DNA of 64,000 bases from Amycolatopsis oliviviridis. GTDB lineage: Bacteria; Actinomycetota; Actinomycetes; Mycobacteriales; Pseudonocardiaceae. Where the stretch lies: positions 186,001 through 250,000 of the forward strand of contig NZ_BNAY01000010.1 of assembly GCF_014654365.1 (NCBI RefSeq). The letters run 5' to 3'. The translations under genes were made by a program, and so were the position numbers. The notes beneath the pieces were generated by a model. It did no database searches. It was not told the DNA's origin and saw nothing but the letters and a program-made list of their open reading frames with translations. Positions 57,101-64,000 of the stretch are shown here, piece after piece. How positions within the stretch are numbered: position 1 is the first letter of the stretch; each line of letters starts with the position of its first letter.

Positions 57101-60100
57101 CACCCGGCGTCTCCGAGGACACCGCGTTCTTGAGCTTGTTGTCGCCCGTGTTCGGGTTCTTGACCTTCACGGTGTAGGTGATCGTGGTGGTGGCGCCGAT
57201 TTCGAGATCACCGGTCCAGGTCAGCTTCGGCGACGCGAACGTGACCGCACCGATCGTCGCCGCGCCATCGTTCTGATAGTCGGCGTCGTCTAGAACCTGC
57301 GTCAAATCATCGGTGAACGTCGCACCCGTCAGCTTCGTCTGACCGGTGTTGGCGACCGTGACCGTGTACTTGACCACGTCGCCCGGGTTGGCGGACTGCT
57401 TGTCGACCGCCTTCTCGATCTTGTAGCCCGACACCGGCGTGGTCGTGCCGCACTTCGGATCCGTGGAACCCGGCGGGCAGTTCCCGCCGGGCGTCTCGGA
57501 CGTGACCACATTGGACAGCTTGTTGTCCCCGGAGTTCGGGTTCTTCACCTTGACCGTGTAGGTGATGGTCGAAACCCCGCCGATTTCGAGGTCGCCCGTC
57601 CAGGTGAGCTTCGGCGCCGCATAGGACACCGCACCGATGGTCGCGGCACCGTCGTCCCGATAGTCCGCGTCGTCCAGGACCTGCGTCAGGTCATCCGTGA
57701 ACGTCGCACCCGAAAGCTTCGTCTGCCCGACATTGGTGACCGTGACCGTGTACTTGACCACGTCGCCCGGGTTGGCGGACTGCTTGTCGACCGACTTCTC
57801 GATCAGCAGACCGGAAATCGGCGTCGTCGTGCCGCACTTCGGATCCGTCGAACCCGGCGGACAGTTCCCGCCCGGCGTCTCCGAAGTGACCACATTGGAC
57901 ATCGTCTTGTCGCCGGGATTGGGGTTCTTGACCTTCACCGTGTAGGTCACCGCGGACGCGGCGCCGATCTCGAGGTCGCCCGTCCAAGTCAGCTTCGGCG
58001 CCACATAGGACACCGCACCGATGGTCGCGGCACCGTCGTCCCGATAGTCCGCGTCGTCGAGAACCTGGGTCAGGTCGTCGGTGAAGGTCGCGCCGGTCAG
58101 CTTGGTCTGACCGGTGTTCGTGACCGTGACGGTGTACTTGACGACGTCGCCGGGGTTGGCCGACTCCTTGTCGACTGCCTTCTCGATCTTGAAACCCGAG
58201 ACCGGAGTGGTCGTGGTGCACTTCGGGTCGGTGGATCCCGGCGGGCAGTTGCCGCCCGGCGTTTCGGACGTGACCGTGTTGATCAGCTTGTTGTCGCCCG
58301 TGTTCGGGTTCTTCACCTTGACCGTGTAGGTCACCGTGGAGGTGGCACCGACGTCGAGGTCGCCGGTCCACGTCAACTTCGGCGACGCGAACGACACCGC
58401 ACCGATCGTCGCCGCGCCGTCGTTCTGGTAATCCGCGTCGTCGAGAACCTGGGTCAGATCATCCGTGAACGTCGCACCGGAGATCTTCGTCTGACCGGTG
58501 TTCGCCACGGTGACCGTGTACTTCACCACGTCACCCGGGTTCGCCGACTCCTTGTCGACCGACTTCTCGATCTTCAAACCCGACACCGGCGTCGTGGTGC
58601 CGCACTTCGGATCCGTCGAGCCCGGCGGACAGTTCCCGCCCGGGGTCTCCGAGGTGACCACATTGAACAGCTTGTTGTCACCGGGGTTCGGGCTCTTCAC
58701 CTTCACCGTATAAGTGACCGTGGAGGTGGCACCGATCTCAAGATCGCCGGTCCAGATCAGCTTCGGTGAAGCGAACGACACCGTGCCAATGGTCGCGGCA
58801 CCGTCGTTCTGGTAATCCGCGTCGTCGAGAACCTGGGTCAGATCGTCCGTGAACGTCGCACCGGTCAGCTTCGTCTGACCGGTGTTCGCCACGGTGACCG
58901 TGTACTTCACCACGTCACCCGGGTTGGCGGACTGCTTGTCGACCGTCTTCTCGATCTTGAAACCCGAGACCGGAGTCGTCGTACCGCACTTCGGATCCGC
59001 CGACCCCGGCGGACAATTGCCGCCCGGGGTTTCGGAAGTGACCGTGTTGATCAGCTTGTTGTCGCCCGTGTTCGGGTTCTTCACCTTGACCGTGTAGGTC
59101 ACCGTGGACGTCCCGCCCACGTCGAGGTCACCGGTCCAGGTCAGCTTCGGCGACACGAAAGACACCGCACCGACCGTCGCCGCGCCATCGTTCTGATAAT
59201 CCGCGTCGTCGAGAACCCGCGTCAGATCATCGGTGAACGTCGCACCGGTCAGCTTCGTCTGACCAGTGTTCGTGACCGTGACGGTGTACTTCACGACGTC
59301 GCCCGGGTTGGCGGACTGCTTGTCGACCGACTTCTCGAACGTCAGGCCCGAAACCGGCGTGGTGGTCCCGCATTTGGGGTCCGTCGAACCCGGCGGACAG
59401 TTCCCGCCCGGCGTCTCCGAAGTGACCACATTGGACATCGTCTTGTCGCCAGGATTGGGGTTCTTGACCTTCACCGTGTAGGTCACCGTGGAGGTGGCAC
59501 CGATCTCAAGATCGCCGGTCCACGTCAACTTCGGCGACGCGAACGACACCGCACCGACCGTCGCCGCACCATCGTTCTGATAGTCCGCGTCATCCAGAAC
59601 CCGCGTCAGATCATCCGTGAACGTCGCACCGGTCAGCTTCGTCTGACCAGTGTTCGTGACGGTCACCGTGTACTTCACGACGTCACCGGGATTGGCCGAC
59701 TGTTTGTCGACCGACTTCTCGATCTTGTAGCTCGAGACCGGCGTCGTCGTACCGCACTTCGGATCCGTCGAACCCGGCGGACAGTTCCCACCCGGAGTCT
59801 CCGACGACACCGTGTTCTTGAGCTTGTTGTCGCCCGTGTTCGGATTCTTGACCTTGACCGTGTAGGTCACCGTGGACGTCTCGCCGACTCCGAGGTCGCC
59901 CGTCCAGGTCAGCTTCGGTGAAGCGAAGGAAACCGCGCCGATGGTCGCGGCGCCGTCGTTCCGGTAGTCCGCGTCGTCGAGGACCTGCGTCAGATCATCG
60001 GTGAACGTCGCTCCGGTCTGCTTCGTCTGACCGGTGTTCTTGACCGTGACGGTGTACTTCACGACGTCGCCCGGGTTCGCCGACTGCTTGTCCACGGTCT

Positions 60101-62468
60101 TTTCGATCAGCAGACCGGAAACCGGCGTCGTCGTACCGCACTTCGGGTCGGTGGATCCGGGCGGACAGTTCCCGCCCGGGGTCTCCGACGTCACCACGTT
60201 CTTGAGCCGGTTGTCGCCGGTGTTCGGGTTCTTCACCTTGACGGTGTAGGTGAACTCCGCGGTCTTCCCCGCCGCGAGCGTGCCGGTCCACGTCAGCTTC
60301 GGCGCCGCGTAGGACACCGAACCAGGCGACGCGGTGGCGTCGTTCTGGTAGACCGCGTCGTCGAGCACCCCGGTCAGATCGTCGACGACCTTGAGATCCG
60401 CCGCGGTCACCTTCCCGGTGTTGGCGACCTTGACCGTGTACCGCACGGTGTCGCCGGGGTTGGCGGATTGCTTGTCCGCGGTCTTCGTCACCGTGTACGA
60501 CGGCGCGGGCACCTTGGTCTTCGCGCACGCGGCGGCGGGGTCGTCCGGGCAGCGGTTGTCGGGCGGGACGACCGGCGGCGGCCCGGTCGGGACGGTCGCG
60601 CGGTTCACCAGTTCCTTACCGATGGCGGCTTCTTCGACCTTCACGCGCACGGTCAGCGTGGCCGTCTCCCCGACGGCGAGACCGGTGACGGCCCAGTCGA
60701 TCGGCCCGGTACCGGACGCCGTGCCCTTCGAGGGACTGGACGACACGTGGGTCGTGCCCGGCGGCAGCGTGTCGCGCACCGTGAGCGCGGGTACCGGGAT
60801 CACGCCGGTGTTCCGCAGGGTCACCTGGTAGGTCAGGGTGTCCCCCGGGATCGCCTCGGCGAGGTCGACCGTCTTGGTCAGCTGATACCCGGGCGACGCG
60901 ACCGTGTTCCGCACCGTGTTCGAGGTGCGGTCCTGCGGGCGGCCGGTGTCCTCGCCGCGGAAGGTCAGCTTGCCGGTGTTGTCGAGTTTGGTGCCGTCCG
61001 GCACCGAGGCGCCGACCTTGACCTTGAAGGCGACCTTCTGCGACTGCCCCGGCGCCAGATTCCGCAGTCTGCAGGTCACCACCTGCCCGGCCGCCGAACA
61101 GTCCGGATTGGACCCGGCCACGAACGTGACGCCGTCCGGGAGGGTGTCGGTGACCACCACGTTCGTGGCGGTGTCGAGGTCGGTGGTGGTGCCGTCGGCG
61201 TGTTTGTTGGCGACGTCGAAGGTGTAGGTGACGTCGCCGCCCTTGGTGACGTAACCCGGCGGAGCGTCGTTCGTGTTGCCGACGGGGTCGTTGGCCTTGG
61301 TGATCTGCAGGTCGGGTTCGAGCGCGTCGGTGACCAGCCAGATCGTCTGCGGGTACAGCGCGTCGCCGACGGTCCCGATCTTCACCTGGAGCGCGGTGGT
61401 CCCGGCCGGGACCTTGCCGGTGATGTCGATGCTGCGGGAGTCGTAGCCGACGTTGTTCACCGGATTGGGGTTGCGGGTGGTGACGTTCGTTCCCGAGCCG
61501 TTGGTCGCGACCCGGTCGATCCGGCTGCTGAAGGCGTTGTCGGTCGACACTCCGGCGGGCGAAGGCATCGAGATGGTCTGGAGGCTGGACGCGTTCGGGC
61601 CGACCTGGAGGTAGTCACCGGTGATCGGCGCGTCACCGTCACCCGCGACGATGCCGAGTTCGACGTTCGGCTGGCGCGAGGTCGGGGCCTTGATGCCACT
61701 CAGCGCGATGGTCGCCGAGCTGGGCGTGCTGCCACCGGCGACCCGCTGCAAGCCGTCCCATACCTGGAGGTAGCGCAGCGGTTCGCTGGGCAGCTCGTAG
61801 GCCACGACCAGCGACCAGCCGCCCCAGCAGCCCAGGTTGGTCCCGCTGATCGACTGGCCCTGGCAGGCCTGGATGTCGGCGACCGTGTACTGCCCGGTCC
61901 CGGCGTTCGTGACGAGATTCGTGACGTCGGCCGCGCCGCCGTAGGCGTACAGGGTCGGGAAGCCGCCCGTGGTGGTCGCCGGGAACCAGTCGTAGGTCTC
62001 GGCGGTGATCCGCTGGTAGGCGCCGGAGCCCGGGGTCTTCATCGAGACCTGGTTGCCCCGGGAGCCGTCACCGGAGGTCCCGCTGGAGGCGACCGGGTTG
62101 AACTGCCAGTACAACCGGGCGTTGAGCACCTTCGCGCCGGCCGGGACGTTCAGATTCGCCGCGGAGGCGGTGTTCCCGGGCGCGGCCGGATCGGTCTTGA
62201 TCCACGACACCGGGCTCGCGTTGCTCGCGGACTCGTTGCAGACCACGCCGACGCCACACTGCACGACCGAGTTCGCGGCCATCGTGATGCCGCCGTGCGC
62301 CAGCCCGGAGTACACCGGCTCCGGCCCGATCGGCCGTTCGGTGCCTGCCCCGCGCGGCTGCGTCTGGGCGCTCGCGGGCAGCGGGGCGCCCATCAGCAGC
62401 GCCACGACGATCACCGTGAGCAGCGCCAGGCCCCGGCGCCACCGATTCCGCCCACGACGTTCCGCCAT
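54177..62468 (-). CDS. Giant DUF11-repeat surface protein with LAxTG sorting signal
   Basis: A 2763-residue wall protein. The order is signal peptide (ALLTVIVVALLMGAPLPASA), an N-terminal domain of about 370 residues (SGLAHGGITMAANSVVQCGV; TWLVTDALEPD-like end), two ordinary DUF11 domains, and sixteen DUF11-like units of about 128 residues joined by GGNCPPGSTDPKCGTTTP linkers. A Pro-rich spacer is followed by LAVTG, a hydrophobic helix and GRRRRES. LAxTG fits class E sortase. Each linker has two Cys, probably a disulfide. It should stand far out from the cell as an adhesin or stalk. GGAGG precedes the ATG. Confidence 0.93.
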   Translation of the reverse strand: MAERRGRNRWRRGLALLTVIVVALLMGAPLPASAQTQPRGAGTERPIGPEPVYSGLAHGGITMAANSVVQCGVGVVCNESASNASPVSWIKTDPAAPGNTASAANLNVPAGAKVLNARLYWQFNPVASSGTSGDGSRGNQVSMKTPGSGAYQRITAETYDWFPATTTGGFPTLYAYGGAADVTNLVTNAGTGQYTVADIQACQGQSISGTNLGCWGGWSLVVAYELPSEPLRYLQVWDGLQRVAGGSTPSSATIALSGIKAPTSRQPNVELGIVAGDGDAPITGDYLQVGPNASSLQTISMPSPAGVSTDNAFSSRIDRVATNGSGTNVTTRNPNPVNNVGYDSRSIDITGKVPAGTTALQVKIGTVGDALYPQTIWLVTDALEPDLQITKANDPVGNTNDAPPGYVTKGGDVTYTFDVANKHADGTTTDLDTATNVVVTDTLPDGVTFVAGSNPDCSAAGQVVTCRLRNLAPGQSQKVAFKVKVGASVPDGTKLDNTGKLTFRGEDTGRPQDRTSNTVRNTVASPGYQLTKTVDLAEAIPGDTLTYQVTLRNTGVIPVPALTVRDTLPPGTTHVSSSPSKGTASGTGPIDWAVTGLAVGETATLTVRVKVEEAAIGKELVNRATVPTGPPPVVPPDNRCPDDPAAACAKTKVPAPSYTVTKTADKQSANPGDTVRYTVKVANTGKVTAADLKVVDDLTGVLDDAVYQNDATASPGSVSYAAPKLTWTGTLAAGKTAEFTYTVKVKNPNTGDNRLKNVVTSETPGGNCPPGSTDPKCGTTTPVSGLLIEKTVDKQSANPGDVVKYTVTVKNTGQTKQTGATFTDDLTQVLDDADYRNDGAATIGAVSFASPKLTWTGDLGVGETSTVTYTVKVKNPNTGDNKLKNTVSSETPGGNCPPGSTDPKCGTTTPVSSYKIEKSVDKQSANPGDVVKYTVTVTNTGQTKLTGATFTDDLTRVLDDADYQNDGAATVGAVSFASPKLTWTGDLEIGATSTVTYTVKVKNPNPGDKTMSNVVTSETPGGNCPPGSTDPKCGTTTPVSGLTFEKSVDKQSANPGDVVKYTVTVTNTGQTKLTGATFTDDLTRVLDDADYQNDGAATVGAVSFVSPKLTWTGDLDVGGTSTVTYTVKVKNPNTGDNKLINTVTSETPGGNCPPGSADPKCGTTTPVSGFKIEKTVDKQSANPGDVVKYTVTVANTGQTKLTGATFTDDLTQVLDDADYQNDGAATIGTVSFASPKLIWTGDLEIGATSTVTYTVKVKSPNPGDNKLFNVVTSETPGGNCPPGSTDPKCGTTTPVSGLKIEKSVDKESANPGDVVKYTVTVANTGQTKISGATFTDDLTQVLDDADYQNDGAATIGAVSFASPKLTWTGDLDVGATSTVTYTVKVKNPNTGDNKLINTVTSETPGGNCPPGSTDPKCTTTTPVSGFKIEKAVDKESANPGDVVKYTVTVTNTGQTKLTGATFTDDLTQVLDDADYRDDGAATIGAVSYVAPKLTWTGDLEIGAASAVTYTVKVKNPNPGDKTMSNVVTSETPGGNCPPGSTDPKCGTTTPISGLLIEKSVDKQSANPGDVVKYTVTVTNVGQTKLSGATFTDDLTQVLDDADYRDDGAATIGAVSYAAPKLTWTGDLEIGGVSTITYTVKVKNPNSGDNKLSNVVTSETPGGNCPPGSTDPKCGTTTPVSGYKIEKAVDKQSANPGDVVKYTVTVANTGQTKLTGATFTDDLTQVLDDADYQNDGAATIGAVTFASPKLTWTGDLEIGATTTITYTVKVKNPNTGDNKLKNAVSSETPGGNCPPGSTDPKCGTKTPVSGLKIEKAVDKASANPGDVVKYTVTVTNTGQTKLAGATFTDDLTQVLDDAAYQNDGAATIGAVSYVEPKLTWTGDLDIGATSTVTYTVKVKNPTAGDNKLINTVTSETPGGNCPPDSTDPKCTTTTPVSGLKIEKAVDKASANPGDVVKYTVTVTNTGQTKIPGATFTDDLTQVLDDADYQNDGAATIGAVTFASPKLTWTGDLGVGDKATVTYTVKVKNPNTGDNKLKNAVTSETPGGNCPPGSTDPACGTETPVSGLKIEKAVDKASANPGDIVKYTVTVTNTGQTKISGATFTDDLTQVLDDADYLNDGAATIGAVSYAEPELTWTGDLDVGATATVTYTVKVKNPNSGDDKLTNVVTSETPGGNCPPGSTDPKCGTTTPVSGLLIKKTADKKTVDPGDTVKYTITVTNTGQTKQTGATFIDDMTEVLDDADYQNDGAATIGGVTYAAPKLTWTGDLDLGQTSTITYTVKIKNPDTGDKKLSNVVTSETPGNNCPPGSTDPNCVADVPSRELTVKKTSDKQTANPGDVVTYTVSVTNTGKVDLVGEDAARVTDDLSEVLDDADYRDDAVAAPVAGTFAFTAPNLVWTGDLPVGASTTLKYSVKVKNPVTGDHELRNTVSTNTPGTCPPQSDDPACSTVTPVPGISLEKKADKATANPGDVVKYTVTVRNTGKTKLTGATFTDDLTEVLDDAVFQKDGAATIGSVTYAEPKLTWTGDLEIGQTATVTYSVKVTKTGGDGKLTNVITTDTPGGNCPPGSKDPKCGTTTPLSSLKIKKTVDKTEAKPGEVVTFTVTVENTGQAVVDDATFTDDLSQVLDDATFDGTAKASTGTVTYSAPKLTWKGELKPGEKATVTYAVTVRKPATGDHRLRNVVTSDTPGGNCPPGSENPDCGTDTRVPPTPQPPDKPNPQPPPTPRPPGLAVTGSPVKTMSILALGMLAIGALLLLAGRRRRES
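55515..60114 (-). repeat. Twelve tandem 384-bp coding repeats
   Basis: Twelve consecutive DUF11 units of 384 bp each, nearly identical in protein and very similar in DNA. Each begins with a variant of xxIEKxVDKxSANPGDVVKY and ends with GTTTPVSG. The divergent units on both sides (one at 60114-60500, three at 54360-55514) mark the edges of recent expansion. Repeat number probably varies between strains, and the region is hard to assemble with short reads. Confidence 0.88.
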
Positions 62469-62705
62469 GCCGCCTCCGCCTCACCCCTCGCTCCCGTCGG
62501 CCCAGGTCAGGACGGCGGGGACAGCGAGTCCGATAGACGGTCATCCTGGGTCGGCAAGATCGTCTACGGCAACCGGGACCGACGGTGTCCCCTGGATAGA
62601 ACCCGTTGAGTGGCCCCAAAACCCCCGGACGGGTGATGCATCGTCCACAACGGACGGAAAACCGGGGTGTGGCGTTTCGGCGCGAAAACTGCCATCGTCG
62701 AACGC

Positions 62706-63683
62706 GTGATCGACATTCCTTACCGTGGTTCCGGTCCCTATTGCTACGCGAATTCCCTCGCGATGATGCTCGGTTCCGGGGGACCACCGACCGACGTGCT
62801 CGAAACCGTCACCGGCAGTCCTTTCGGCATGCAACTGGTCGGCGGTTCACTGCCGTTCTTCGACGCTTTCGGCTGGGATCCCGACCTCGGCATCGACGAG
62901 GCGCTCGACGTCCTCGGCTGGACGGCCGAAACCGCGAGCGAACCGGATCCGGACACCGCGTTCGCCCGGCTCGCCGAAAACCTGGCCGACGGCCCGGTCC
63001 TGATCGGCCCGGTCGAGATGGGGCATCTGCGTCACCAGCCGGGGATGACCGGCCCGATCGGTGCCGATCACTTCCTCGTCGCGCTCGCCGCCGACAACGA
63101 GTCGGTCCTCACCCACGACCCGCAGGGCTACCCGTACGCGCGGATCCCGCGAAGGGATTTCGCCGCCGCCTGGCGTGCCGAGACGGTCGCCTATGGCAAG
63201 CCGCACACCATGCGCACGAACTTCGTCCGCCACACCGTCGTCACCGCCGAAGCCGCGATCGACGCGGCGCTCCCCCGCGCGATCAGGCGGCTGAGCGGGG
63301 AGGCCGCCGCGGGACTCCCGCCCGGCAGCCTCGGCAACGGCGACGCGGCCCTCGCGCTGGCCAAGCGAATCGAGGACGACTGTGATCCGGACCTGCGCGG
63401 ACTGCTCATCCATTTCGGGATCCGCGTCGGCGCCCGGAGGCTGGCCGACGCGGCCGTGTGCCTGCGCCGGGCAGGCCACGACGAGGCGGCCGACGTCGCC
63501 ACCAGGCAGGCGCGGCTGGTCGGTTCGCTGCAGTACGACCTCGTCGTCGAGGACGACGAGCGCGCCGCCGGAACGCTCCGGACACTGGCGCCGACCTACG
63601 AGGAACTCCGGCTGGCCCTGTCGACAACGGACCAGTACCTCCTTCGACGGAACCGGACCGGCCCGACTCGCGCGGCGGAGTGA
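62706..63683 (+). CDS. C39/BtrH-like cysteine protein
   Basis: A 325-residue protein. The N-terminal 140 residues have PYCYANSLAMMLG with the possible nucleophile Cys and GADHFLVALAADNESVLTHDP with His and Asp, the layout of C39-type peptidases and of BtrH N-terminal domains. The C-terminal half is helical, with IRRLSGEAAAGLPPGSLGNGDAALALAKRIED. No natural product genes are nearby, so an acyl transfer or peptidase role on a small molecule is a guess. GTG 62706 lies seven bases after CATCGT, a weak leaderless start; GTG 62667 is possible. Confidence 0.65.
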   Translation: MIDIPYRGSGPYCYANSLAMMLGSGGPPTDVLETVTGSPFGMQLVGGSLPFFDAFGWDPDLGIDEALDVLGWTAETASEPDPDTAFARLAENLADGPVLIGPVEMGHLRHQPGMTGPIGADHFLVALAADNESVLTHDPQGYPYARIPRRDFAAAWRAETVAYGKPHTMRTNFVRHTVVTAEAAIDAALPRAIRRLSGEAAAGLPPGSLGNGDAALALAKRIEDDCDPDLRGLLIHFGIRVGARRLADAAVCLRRAGHDEAADVATRQARLVGSLQYDLVVEDDERAAGTLRTLAPTYEELRLALSTTDQYLLRRNRTGPTRAAE

Positions 63684-63798
63684 TCACCAGTAAGAAGTTG
63701 ATCAAGAATCGGGGGATGCTTCCGCGCTGACGCTGCGCGCCGGGGGCCACCACTCCGCTTGCCACACCCCGCGCTCCGACTGAGAGGCCTTTTTCCGC

Positions 63799-64000
63799 AT
63801 GCCGACACCCAGTCCCCACTCGTCGACCGTTTCCCGCGGCCCCGCCGGGGTCGGGAAGCTGCTGTTCTTCAGCCGCTGGCTGCAAGTTCCGCTCTACCTG
63901 GGCCTGATCGTCGCGCAGCTGGTGTACGTCTGGCGGTTCCTGGTCGAAATCGGGCACCTGATCGCGCAGGTGGTCACCGGGATCGCCGACGGCGGCGCGA
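63799..64000 (+). CDS. UPF0114/YqhA-family membrane protein, partial
   Basis: The first 67 codons of a protein that runs off the window. After a Ser/Pro-rich start (MPTPSPHSSTVSRG) comes LLFFSRWLQVPLYLGLIVAQ and VYVWRFLVEIGHL, the typical first helix and loop of UPF0114 (YqhA/TIGR00645) proteins. Their role is unknown; they are small four-helix membrane proteins. GAGAGG stands 11 bases before the ATG. Confidence 0.82.
   Translation, partial: MPTPSPHSSTVSRGPAGVGKLLFFSRWLQVPLYLGLIVAQLVYVWRFLVEIGHLIAQVVTGIADGGA

Noticed and set aside
54441..57293. 950-residue open frame antisense to the DUF11 repeats, and similar frames at 60468-62609
   Set aside because: They repeat with the 384-bp period of the real gene and have Arg/Val-rich composition. 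They mirror the repeats and have no ribosome site.
55515..60114. CRISPR-like periodicity
   Set aside because: The 384-bp repeats are coding and contiguous, with no short direct repeats and unique spacers.
62706..63683. Natural-product gene cluster inferred from the BtrH-like domain
   Set aside because: No carrier protein, synthetase, polyketide synthase or tailoring genes occur nearby.
1..64000. rRNA and tRNA genes
   Set aside because: No cloverleaf-forming segment with a GTTCGAATC-type T-arm and no conserved rRNA blocks were seen on either strand. A covariance search would settle this.

Overview
This is a high-GC actinobacterial chromosome segment. Strong GGAGG ribosome sites alternate with leaderless starts (a TANNNT -10 box 6-7 bases before ATG/GTG). 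An MptB-type mannosyltransferase, a twin-arginine phosphatase, a LAxTG (class E sortase type) wall protein, a fused SecDF and an RsrR-type redox regulator together point to the Pseudonocardiales, most likely Amycolatopsis. The genus is inferred from gene content, not from an rRNA gene. No rRNA, tRNA, CRISPR array, prophage or complete transposase gene is visible.

Left part (0-10 kb): an NmrA-like reductase; a divergent pair of rsrR and a second NmrA-like reductase with two tandem 11-3-11 operators between them; and a glycerol region. In the glycerol region a glpF-glpK-glpD operon on the minus strand is divergent from an IclR regulator that leads into a second glycerol kinase. That second kinase carries an extra C-terminal hemerythrin-like domain. 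It is followed by a leaderless 18-codon reading frame with a strong hairpin and a small ACT-like protein.

Middle part (10-39 kb): mostly secreted hydrolases and metabolism. It holds two phosphatases, a beta-lactamase-like serine hydrolase, an MFS/TolB-like pair, VanZ, an amine oxidase coupled to a nitrilase-family amidase, an SGNH acyltransferase, a WYL regulator with DinB, a VOC pseudogene, a flavin monooxygenase divergent from a GAF regulator, antiporters, MptB, TetR and LysR regulators each with an operator-like dyad, a guanidine-III riboswitch controlling an SMR guanidinium exporter, and a streptogrisin-like protease with a chitin-binding tail.

Accessory part (39.8-47.7 kb): a two-helix membrane protein with duplicated PLD-like domains; an XRE regulator with a Nudix-like tail divergent from a Cys/His-tailed small protein and an APH-fold kinase; an in-frame scar fusing an aldehyde dehydrogenase N-terminus to a GMC oxidoreductase C-terminus; and a lower-GC STAND (NB-ARC/TPR) gene with TTA codons, bracketed by 24-bp direct repeats. 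This is the best candidate in the window for an undescribed system.

Right part (47.7-64 kb): a second antiporter, SecDF, TetR/rhodanese, a DinB-like protein, RidA, a 2763-residue DUF11-repeat wall protein with twelve nearly identical 384-bp units, a C39/BtrH-like protein and the start of a UPF0114 membrane protein.

Across the window, gene ends carry a family of modular palindromes (called A, B, C and D here). Two copies of a 307-331 bp non-coding MITE-like element share the A palindrome as terminal inverted repeats. In three cases the A sequence supplies the stop codon of the adjacent gene.
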